From contig SBBR01000101.1 in the NCBI GenBank assembly GCA_005239615.1, positions 1 through 7,478 of the forward strand: a stretch of DNA of 7,478 nucleotides, read 5' to 3'. Of this stretch, positions 1-5,454 are shown piece by piece. The notes beneath the pieces are model-generated. The model did no database searches, was not told where the DNA came from, and worked only from the letters and a program-made list of their open reading frames with translations. The DNA comes from an archaeon. Lineage in GTDB: Archaea; Iainarchaeota; Iainarchaeia; Iainarchaeales; Iainarchaeaceae. The stretch's first letter is position 1, and each line of letters opens with the position of its first letter. The position numbers and the translations under genes were made by a program.

Positions 1-74
1 ATCCTAAATTTTCTTCTGTTGCCTTATTTTCCAAAGTTTTTCAATTTGTCTCCCTTGTCCAAAAATTTGTGTTT
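1..74. other. Window edge, no recognisable gene
   Basis: This A+T-rich stretch lies just downstream of the tfe stop codon. On the minus strand all three frames meet a stop within a short distance and there is no convincing start. The T-runs are on the plus strand, so they are not an obvious terminator for the minus-strand tfe gene. Nothing further is visible. Confidence 0.5.
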
Positions 75-614
75 TTATGTCAGTATTTTCTGCAACACCA
101 TTACCTCGGCCTTAAGTGTGCCAAGTTTTTCACCCATTTCATCAATCCTTTTCTTGCTGTCGAGGAGCACAAGCGGTTTCCCTGTTTCGGGATCCTTGAA
201 GTCATATTGTGCAGCAATCTCAAATGGGTATTCCTGTTGCCCATTTCCCGCGCTGTAGAACTCGTAGGTACCCTCCAGCCCCATTCCTTTTTCCAGTTTT
301 TCGATTTTCTCACTCTGCTGCTCGAGTATCAGCTCGGCTATCCTCGGCGCCTTTATCTCCCAGGTGTACGAATACCACCCTGTCTTATTGTTTTTCGTTT
401 TCTGGTAGCACGCAATGCCGCGGTAGTGCAGCCTGTTCAGTATCGTCCTTATCTCTGTTATCTTGAGCGGCAATCTCTTGCCTATTTCCTCGTCACGCAC
501 TGGCCTGTTCTTCTCGATGCAAATCCTGACGAGCTCGACCGCGTATTCCCCGGCCACGACCTTCAAGAAGTCCTGGACAAGCGTCAGTTCATGGATTTTC
601 GTGGAATGGCCCAT
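75..614 (-). CDS. tfe: Transcription factor E (TFE alpha), degenerate zinc ribbon
   Basis: Archaeal counterpart of the TFIIE alpha subunit; the family helps RNA polymerase and TBP/TFB open promoter DNA. The 179-residue product has an N-terminal extended winged helix (about residues 8-88), including the family's wing motif GWYSYTWEIK (79-88). A charged helix follows (91-110), then a region laid out like the TFE zinc ribbon (117-151), then a helical, coiled-coil-like tail (153-179). In the ribbon the four cysteine positions are S121, N124, D141 and T144, so zinc cannot be bound in the usual way, although the surrounding framework (YPFEIAAQYDFK, GKPLVLLD) survives. I chose the ATG at 614 over one 13 codons upstream because the family begins here, a TATA box sits about 26 nt upstream, and a purine-rich AGGGGAGG lies 8 nt before it. 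It is downstream of trm56 on the same strand, 138 nt away. Family assignment is firm; function without zinc is unknown. Confidence 0.9.
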   Translation of the reverse strand: MGHSTKIHELTLVQDFLKVVAGEYAVELVRICIEKNRPVRDEEIGKRLPLKITEIRTILNRLHYRGIACYQKTKNNKTGWYSYTWEIKAPRIAELILEQQSEKIEKLEKGMGLEGTYEFYSAGNGQQEYPFEIAAQYDFKDPETGKPLVLLDSKKRIDEMGEKLGTLKAEVMVLQKILT

Positions 615-622
615 AATTATTT

Positions 623-630
623 CCTCCCCT
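623..630 (-). promoter_or_regulatory. Shine-Dalgarno-like AGGGGAGG before tfe
   Basis: On the minus strand AGGGGAGG ends 8 nt before the ATG at 614. It supports that start over the upstream in-frame ATG. If transcription begins at the position predicted by the TATA box it would not be in the mRNA, so it would act only on read-through transcripts from trm56. It may also be chance. Confidence 0.4.
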
Positions 631-636
631 CGTATT

Positions 637-645
637 CCTTTTAAA
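637..645 (-). promoter_or_regulatory. TATA box of tfe
   Basis: TTTAAAAGG on the minus strand is centred about 27 nt before the ATG at 614. Archaeal transcription normally starts about 25 nt downstream of the box centre, which would put the first transcribed base at or next to the start codon (leaderless mRNA). Confidence 0.5.
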
Positions 646-752
646 CCCGACAACTTTACCCCGCAAGCCCTACAGAATTTTCACCTTGAACCACAGGAAA
701 CCAACCCCCCTCAGCAAATTTCGGGAGAAATTCACCCAACGGCGTCAAAATC

Positions 753-1289
753 TCAGCCACCGAACCTCCTGACTATTTTTCCTTTCCTTGCGGGTTCCAC
801 CCCGATTTTCGCCCCCGAGAAAGTCCCTGTAAGTTCTTCTCCCTTCTGCAGCCTGTCCATGAAAACTGCGAGCGCGGCTATTTCCGAGTGCGGCTGCAGC
901 GTGATAGAAACATTGTAGTCCGCCTTTTCATAAACTTCCCTTTCAACCTTCTGCGAGCCGACGATTACAAGCAGCTTTTCCTTTCCGGCGAGCTCTTCCT
1001 CGATGTCCCGTATCGGAACGCCGTACATCGTCAGGTGCACTGGCGTAAACCCGTTTTTTTTGTAGTGCTCGAGCCTATTCTTCCAGTCATCATGAAAAGC
1101 CACCTTAGCCCCATCGCCCCAGCGTCCATTTATTTCATCAACCGTGTCGATAATGCTTTGGTCCTTTTCCCCAATGACCTCTATCGTGCTCGCGCCGAAT
1201 GCGCGCGCAACAAGGCAGCAGTGGCTCGTCACCCTGTAGTCGCGCACATGCCTGTGCCCATAGCGCAGCACCACTATTTCCCTCACCAT
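753..1289 (-). CDS. trm56: tRNA (cytidine-56 2'-O)-methyltransferase Trm56
   Basis: SPOUT-family enzyme that in archaea methylates the ribose of C56 in the tRNA T-loop, using S-adenosylmethionine. The 178-residue product starts with the hallmark VLRYGHRHVRDYRVTSH (7-23), followed by LVARAFGA (26-33). The C-terminal half carries the cofactor-binding knot region: YGVPI (89-93), LLVIVGSQKV (106-115), DYNVSITLQPHSEIAALAVF (124-143). Length is typical of the family. The reading frame stays open upstream into the antisense of serS, but that extension is low-complexity shadow sequence. The ATG at 1289 precedes the first conserved strand and lies about 27 nt from a TATA-like box, so it is the likely start. 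It diverges from serS and lies upstream of tfe. Confident call. Confidence 0.93.
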   Translation of the reverse strand: MVREIVVLRYGHRHVRDYRVTSHCCLVARAFGASTIEVIGEKDQSIIDTVDEINGRWGDGAKVAFHDDWKNRLEHYKKNGFTPVHLTMYGVPIRDIEEELAGKEKLLVIVGSQKVEREVYEKADYNVSITLQPHSEIAALAVFMDRLQKGEELTGTFSGAKIGVEPARKGKIVRRFGG

Positions 1290-1310
1290 TACAAATCTTG
1301 CCTTTAGTTG

Positions 1311-1320
1311 ATTTTTTATT
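1311..1320 (-). promoter_or_regulatory. TATA-like box of trm56
   Basis: AATAAAAAAT on the minus strand, preceded by a purine stretch (AAGGG) that could serve as a TFB recognition element. It is centred about 27 nt upstream of the ATG at 1289, predicting a leaderless or nearly leaderless transcript. Confidence 0.5.
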
Positions 1321-1339
1321 CCCTTGTCCAGCTCTTCTG

Positions 1340-1345
1340 TATAAG
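1340..1345 (+). promoter_or_regulatory. TATA box of serS
   Basis: TATAAG is centred about 26 nt before the GTG at 1369, so transcription would begin at or beside the start codon. It is back to back with the trm56 box in the 79-bp intergenic region, so the two promoters may compete for transcription factors. Confidence 0.5.
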
Positions 1346-1368
1346 CAAAAAGACGGAAGAGTGTTGTC

Positions 1369-2649
1369 GTGCTCGACATAAGGTTCCTTAGGGAAAACCC
1401 GGATGCGATCATCACAGACCTCGGCAGGCGAAAGGATGCGGAGAAGAAGGCATGGGTTGAAGAGGTCCTGCGCATGGACAGGGAGTACCGTGCCATCCTG
1501 CAGGAAGCCGAGGCCCTGCGCAGGAAGCGCAACGACATCACCGATGAAATCAACAGGTTCATGGCGCAGAAGAAGGACTTCAAGCAGAAAATCGCGGAAG
1601 CCAAGGAGCTCCCGGAAAAAATAAAAAAACTCGAAGCCCAGGGCGCCCAGCTCAAAGAAAAAATCGATTACTATCTCATGCGCCTTCCGAACCTTCTCCA
1701 CGAATCAGTGCCTGTCGGCAAGGACGATTCCGAGAATGTAATTATGCGGGAAATGGGCAAAAAAACCTACAACCCATCAATGCTTCCGCACGGCGAGTTC
1801 CTCGAGAAGAACGGCTGGGTGGATTTCGCGCGCGCAACCAGAGTCTCAGGCGCTGGCTTCTACGCCCTAAAAGGTGAATTTGCCATGCTCGAAATGGCCC
1901 TTGTGCGCTTCGCCATGGACAAGCTCGTGAAAAACGGCTTCACTCCGATACAACCCCCGCTCATGATGAACCGCTCCGCATACGAAGGCGTGACCGACCT
2001 CTCGGATTTCGAGAACGTGATGTACAAGGTAGATTCGAGCGATCTCTACCTAATCGCAACCTCCGAGCACCCAATGTGTGCAATGTACCGTGACGAGATT
2101 TTTCCCGAATCAGGGCTCCCGCTGAAACTCGCTGGAATCTCCCCCTGCTTCCGCCGCGAAATAGGCAAGCACGGAATAGACACGCGAGGCATTTTCCGTG
2201 TCCATCAATTCAACAAGGTTGAGCAGTTCGTCTTCTGCCGCCCGGAAGATTCATGGAAAATCCACGAAGAACTCCTAAAGAACGCGGAGGAAATTTTCTC
2301 AGGCCTAGAAATCGCCTATCGTGTCGTGAACGTCTGCTCAGGCGACATCGGTACGGTAGCGGCAAAGAAGTATGATATAGAGGCGTGGATGCCGCGCGAG
2401 GAGAAATACCGCGAAGTCGTCTCAAACAGCAACTGCACCTCATACCAGGCCGTGCGGTCCAACATTAAATACAAGAAAAAAGACGGCACAAAAGAATACG
2501 TCCACACACTAAACAGCACTGCGGTCGCGACCTCCCGCGCCCTCCGGGCAATCGTCGAGGCCCACTACAAGGGCAACGCGCTCAAAATCCCCAAGGCGCT
2601 GCAAAAGTACATGGGCGGGAAAAAGGAGATAGTGGCGACAAAGGATTAA
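1369..2649 (+). CDS. serS: Seryl-tRNA synthetase (class II, standard type)
   Basis: Charges tRNA-Ser with serine in the cytoplasm. The 426-residue product starts MLDIRFLRENPD, the usual SerRS N-terminus, from a GTG codon. Residues about 27-105 form the charged antiparallel coiled-coil arm that grips the long variable arm of tRNA-Ser. The catalytic domain shows TSEHP (231-235) in the serine pocket region, motif 2 around FRREIGKHG (261-269) with its arginines, and motif 3 LNSTAVATSRALRAIVEAHY (381-400) with the ATP-binding arginine R390. It lacks features of the rare methanogen-type SerRS, and its length matches the common form. No strong ribosome binding site precedes the GTG, while a TATA box sits about 26 nt upstream, suggesting a leaderless mRNA. 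It diverges from trm56. It looks intact and ordinary. Confidence 0.95.
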   Translation: MLDIRFLRENPDAIITDLGRRKDAEKKAWVEEVLRMDREYRAILQEAEALRRKRNDITDEINRFMAQKKDFKQKIAEAKELPEKIKKLEAQGAQLKEKIDYYLMRLPNLLHESVPVGKDDSENVIMREMGKKTYNPSMLPHGEFLEKNGWVDFARATRVSGAGFYALKGEFAMLEMALVRFAMDKLVKNGFTPIQPPLMMNRSAYEGVTDLSDFENVMYKVDSSDLYLIATSEHPMCAMYRDEIFPESGLPLKLAGISPCFRREIGKHGIDTRGIFRVHQFNKVEQFVFCRPEDSWKIHEELLKNAEEIFSGLEIAYRVVNVCSGDIGTVAAKKYDIEAWMPREEKYREVVSNSNCTSYQAVRSNIKYKKKDGTKEYVHTLNSTAVATSRALRAIVEAHYKGNALKIPKALQKYMGGKKEIVATKD

Positions 2650-2692
2650 CGGTGATGGCGCCTAGGCTTGTTCAACCGTGGCCTCTTCTGCC

Positions 2693-2705
2693 ATATTTTT
2701 CTTTG
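2693..2705 (+). terminator. T-rich terminator of serS
   Basis: ATATTTTTCTTTG lies about 45 nt after the serS stop. A pyrimidine/T tract of this kind is the normal termination signal for archaeal RNA polymerase. No supporting hairpin is evident. Confidence 0.4.
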
Positions 2706-2718
2706 CCATGGAAAGTAG

Positions 2719-2728
2719 CTTTAAAAAC
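2719..2728 (+). promoter_or_regulatory. TATA box of tRNA-Lys(CUU)
   Basis: CTTTAAAAAC is centred about 30 nt before the first base of the tRNA, predicting a start site a few nucleotides upstream of the mature 5' end, leaving a short leader for RNase P. Confidence 0.55.
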
Positions 2729-2784
2729 CTCACTTTGCAGTGAATTCCTAAGTGGGCCCGTAGCTCAGCCTGGTAGAGCACCTG

Positions 2785-2817
2785 ATTTTTCAAAGCAGTC
2801 GGCTTGGAAGAGGTGTG
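2785..2817 (+). other. tRNA intron 1 (position 30/31, 33 nt)
   Basis: The junctions form a textbook bulge-helix-bulge. Outer helix AGAG (2775-2778) pairs with CTCT (2819-2822). The central 4-bp helix is CACC (2779-2782) with GGTG (2812-2815). The 3-nt bulges are TGA (2783-2785) and TGG (2816-2818). The inner helix is TTTTTC (2786-2791) with GGAAGA (2806-2811), including G-U pairs. Cutting after the second base of each bulge gives exactly the ends listed. Confidence 0.9.
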
Positions 2818-2824
2818 GCTCTTA

Positions 2825-2856
2825 AGACTTTTTTCCTAACGGGATGGGTCGGAAGT
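2825..2856 (+). other. tRNA intron 2 (position 37/38, 32 nt)
   Basis: Removal restores a perfect anticodon stem. The boundary is ambiguous by one base (2825-2856 or 2826-2857) because both give the same mature RNA. The anticodon CTT (2821-2823) can pair with AAG (2853-2855) inside the intron, as is usual for archaeal introns at this site. I could not find a full canonical 3-4-3 bulge-helix-bulge, so this one appears to use a relaxed motif. Confidence 0.8.
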
Positions 2857-2889
2857 ACCAGGGTGTCGTGAGTTCGAATCTCACCGGGC

Positions 2890-3001
2890 TCGCTTTCAGC
2901 CTTTTTTTTTCCTTTGACAAGGAAAGAAAAAGCCTGGGGAAAAAGAAAGGTGTATTGCGGAAGCGTTGGCGAAAAAGAAAGGCCTAGTGCGGAAAAGCGC
3001 C
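2890..3001 (+). repeat. tRNA 3'-flank repeat, copy A
   Basis: The sequence following tRNA-Lys(CUU) is repeated after tRNA-Lys(UUU) at a constant offset of 3291. It contains a T9 tract, a hairpin (TTTCCTT, loop TGAC, AAGGAAA, 2908-2925), AGCCTGGGG, and then two tandem units of about 31 nt: the first at 2940-2971, containing AAAAAGAAAGGTGTATTGCG, and a more diverged second unit at 2972-3001, containing AAAAAGAAAGGCCTAGTGCG. No protein is evident in it. Confidence 0.85.
2900..2912 (+). terminator. Poly-T terminator of tRNA-Lys(CUU)
   Basis: Nine consecutive T residues start 9 nt after the tRNA 3' end, immediately before the 7-bp hairpin described in the repeat. This is a typical archaeal T-tract terminator. 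Confidence 0.6.
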
Positions 3002-3037
3002 TTTGTTATGTAGTGTTCAGCTTCTCTAATCTGTTTC

Positions 3038-3045
3038 AAATAAAA
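3038..3045 (+). promoter_or_regulatory. TATA-like box of lysS
   Basis: AAATAAAA is centred about 27 nt before the ATG at 3069, the same spacing as at the other protein genes of the window, again predicting a leaderless mRNA. No Shine-Dalgarno sequence is present before the ATG. Confidence 0.5.
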
Positions 3046-3068
3046 TCATTGGGGCGCACAGTATTATT

Positions 3069-5444
3069 ATGGTGCAAAACCCGAAATCCAGGGGCAAGCA
3101 GGAAGATTCGCTCAAGGAGCAGTGGCCCGACAATATAGCAAAGAAAATCATCGAGGCAAAAGGCGACCTCTCCGAGTACACTGTTGCAGCGGGCATCACT
3201 CCGAGCGGGGTCGTGCACATCGGCAATTTCAGGGAAATAATGACGGTCGATCTTGTCTGTCGCGCCCTCAAAAGGCTTGGCAAGGAGGTGCGCTTCATTT
3301 ACTCGTGGGACGATTATGACGTTTTCCGCAAGGTTCCCGCGAATTTTCCCAACAAGGAGTTGCTGGAAAAATATCTGCGCCAACCTATCGTGGACGTTCC
3401 GGACCCATTTACCGGTGTCGGGGGCAAGCCCTGCCACGCCAGCTACGCCGAGCACAACGAAAAGGTGCTTGAGCAGGAGCTGCCGAAGATGGGCATTTTT
3501 CCCACATTCCTCTACCAGTCAAAAAAGTACCGTGCCTGTGAGTACGCCGAAGGCATGAAGAAGGCTCTCCTGAACCAGGATAAAATAAAAAAAATCCTGG
3601 ATGAGTGGCGCGCCGAGGATTTGGAGGGAGTATGGAGCCCTGTGCGGGTCTTCTGCGAGAAGTGCAACACCGACCGCACAACAATCACGGATTATGATGG
3701 CAATTATTCGCTCAGCTACTCCTGCGAGTGCGGCTTCAAGGACACTTTCGATTTCCGCAAAAAAGGCATCGCGAAGCTCCAGTGGCGTGTGGATTGGCCG
3801 ATGCGCTGGGAATATGAGAAAGTCCGCTTCGAGCCCTCGGGAAAGGAACATTCTTCACAGGGCGGCAGCAATACCACGGCCAACGAAATCGTGAAGGATG
3901 TTTATGGTTTTGAGCCGCCTTACCACATAATGTACGAGTTCATCGCTATTAAGGGCACCGGCGGCAAGATGTCCAGCTCCAAGGGCAATACCGTCGATCT
4001 CAAGGAAATGATGTCAGTTTATGAGCCCTCGGTCATACGCTACCTTTTCGTCCGCCCTATTCCTTCCAAGAGCTTCGAGATTTCATTCGACGCGGATGTG
4101 ATAACCTTTTACGATGCCTTTGACCGCATTGAAAGGATTTACTTCGGCGCAGAGCCTGCCAAGGAAAACCCGATTGAGCAGGTGAGGGGCATTTACGAGT
4201 TCAGCTGCGTCTCCCCGCCCAAGTCGCCGGTGCCGGAGAACCTGCCATTCCAGCCGAGCTTCAGGCACATCACCACTGTCCTCCAGTTCAACGTCCTCGA
4301 CGAACAGAAGACCTTCGACTACTTTGGCGAGGGCGCGAAAACAGAGTTCGACAAAAACAGGCTCCGCATTCGCATTTCCTGCGCCAGGAACTGGCTCGCA
4401 AATTACGCGCCTGAGCAGTTCCTCTTCATGGTGCAGAATTCAGTGAGTGATGCAGCGCTTTCTATGCCACAGGCCCATAAGGATGCCCTGAGCGAGTTCG
4501 CCCAAAGCATTCATGCAGGTGGCGGCGAGGAGCAATTGGCCGCCGCTTTCAGGGTCGCGGCGGAGAAAAGGAAAATCCCGCTGCCCGAGCTTTTCAAGTC
4601 CGCTTACCTCATGCTCCTCGACAGGGAGCGCGGCCCGAAGCTTTTCCAGATTGTTGAAAACATCGGGGCTGATAAAGTCAAGGCGCTCGCACAGGAACTG
4701 ACAGCAAGAAAGCCGGAGAAAAAAGAAAGGCCTAAGCTTCCGGGCAGTGGTGAGCTTGCAAAAATCCTCGATTTCGAGGTTTCCCCTGAAGTGAGGGCGA
4801 AGTATCCTGCGTTGCGCATCGGCATTCTTGTGCTCGATGGCATGGACAACTCCGCCAACCCGAAAAACAGCGAAGCAATAGCAAAAATGCTTCACGAAGA
4901 GGAAGTATCCTTCAGGCAGAAGTACTTCGGCAAGGACCTCTCCTCAATAAAAGGCATAAAGGCTTGGCGCGAGGCATACTCGGCATTCGGCGCAAAGCCC
5001 AAGGACTATAAGTCCTCAATCGAGGCTCTCGCGAAAAGGGTGCTTAAGGGTGAGCAGCTCCTGCCAATCAACACACTCGTCGACCTCTATAATTACATTT
5101 CCATAAAATATGTCCTTCCAGTGGGTGGCGAGGACCTCTCTAAAGTCAAGGGCGGAGTCAGGCTCAGGCTCGCTGCCGGCAACGAGCATTTCTCCCGCAT
5201 AGGCTCGGAGCAGGACGAGCCGCCTGAGAAGGGCGAGGTGATTTATGCAGACAATGAGGGTGTTTTGTGCAGGCGCTTCAACTGGCGCGAAGCAGACCGC
5301 ACAAAGTTGGTCGAGGGCACGAGGAGGGTGGTTGTGGTGATTGAGAGCCTCAACGAGGGCGACCGGCTCGAGGAAGCGGTTTTAGAGCTCGCATCGCTTG
5401 CGGAGAAATACCTGAAGGCAGGGGCGAGTGTATTCGTTGTGTAG
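3069..5444 (+). CDS. lysS: Class I lysyl-tRNA synthetase fused to a B3/B4 domain
   Basis: Charges tRNA-Lys with lysine using the class I (Rossmann) fold found mainly in archaea. Residues about 1-545 are a complete enzyme: GITPSGVVHIGN (42-53) with the HIGH-type motif at 50-53, cysteine pairs at C196/C199 and C219/C221 that could bind zinc, KMSSSKGN (300-307), and a helical anticodon-binding half ending near LLDRERGPKL and KALAQEL. Family members usually stop here. A charged linker (about 546-560) leads to an extra domain of about 230 residues resembling the B3/B4 tRNA-editing domain of PheRS beta and its free-standing relatives: WREAYSAFGAKPKDYKSS (633-650), then INTLVDLYNYIS, KGEVIYAD (721-728) and NWREADRT (738-745). 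The frame is open with no stop at the joint. What the extra domain does is unknown; proofreading of tRNA-Lys is an inference. It is flanked by both tRNA-Lys genes. Confidence 0.93.
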   Translation: MVQNPKSRGKQEDSLKEQWPDNIAKKIIEAKGDLSEYTVAAGITPSGVVHIGNFREIMTVDLVCRALKRLGKEVRFIYSWDDYDVFRKVPANFPNKELLEKYLRQPIVDVPDPFTGVGGKPCHASYAEHNEKVLEQELPKMGIFPTFLYQSKKYRACEYAEGMKKALLNQDKIKKILDEWRAEDLEGVWSPVRVFCEKCNTDRTTITDYDGNYSLSYSCECGFKDTFDFRKKGIAKLQWRVDWPMRWEYEKVRFEPSGKEHSSQGGSNTTANEIVKDVYGFEPPYHIMYEFIAIKGTGGKMSSSKGNTVDLKEMMSVYEPSVIRYLFVRPIPSKSFEISFDADVITFYDAFDRIERIYFGAEPAKENPIEQVRGIYEFSCVSPPKSPVPENLPFQPSFRHITTVLQFNVLDEQKTFDYFGEGAKTEFDKNRLRIRISCARNWLANYAPEQFLFMVQNSVSDAALSMPQAHKDALSEFAQSIHAGGGEEQLAAAFRVAAEKRKIPLPELFKSAYLMLLDRERGPKLFQIVENIGADKVKALAQELTARKPEKKERPKLPGSGELAKILDFEVSPEVRAKYPALRIGILVLDGMDNSANPKNSEAIAKMLHEEEVSFRQKYFGKDLSSIKGIKAWREAYSAFGAKPKDYKSSIEALAKRVLKGEQLLPINTLVDLYNYISIKYVLPVGGEDLSKVKGGVRLRLAAGNEHFSRIGSEQDEPPEKGEVIYADNEGVLCRRFNWREADRTKLVEGTRRVVVVIESLNEGDRLEEAVLELASLAEKYLKAGASVFVV

Positions 5445-5454
5445 TGTTTGGTTT

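Larger units (their letters stand above)
2754..2892 (+). tRNA. tRNA-Lys(CUU) with two introns
   Basis: Acceptor stem GGGCCCG (2754-2760) pairs with CGGGCTC (2885-2891), followed by discriminator G2892. The D arm is 2763-2779 and the T arm is GTGAG/TTCGAAT/CTCAC (2868-2884). The anticodon arm is split by two introns. Joining 2781-2784 (CCTG), 2818-2824 (GCTCTTA) and 2857-2862 (ACCAGG) gives stem CCTGG/CCAGG, a perfect 5 bp, around loop CTCTTAA, anticodon CTT at 2821-2823. The mature RNA is 74 nt and matches the usual archaeal tRNA-Lys(CUU) layout. Read without splicing, the apparent loop has anticodon TTT, but then stem pair 31-39 fails and position 37 is C, so the two-intron reading is clearly better. 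CCA is not encoded. It lies 176 nt upstream of the lysyl-tRNA synthetase gene. Confidence 0.93.

Noticed and set aside
69..644. Long plus-strand open frame over the tfe gene
   Set aside because: It is the antisense shadow of tfe, which has clear family motifs; no domain is recognisable in the plus frame.
1290..1655. Upstream open extension of the trm56 frame to 1655
   Set aside because: It is antisense to serS, rich in Ser/Phe/Arg shadow composition, and precedes the conserved Trm56 N-terminus; TATA spacing supports 1289.
2652..2700. C/D box sRNA starting from a C-box-like GTGATGG
   Set aside because: The box deviates from RTGATGA and no matching D box (CTGA) with C'/D' boxes follows at the right distance.
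2940..3001. CRISPR array
   Set aside because: Only two adjacent imperfect units without regular spacers, and the same pair recurs behind another tRNA.
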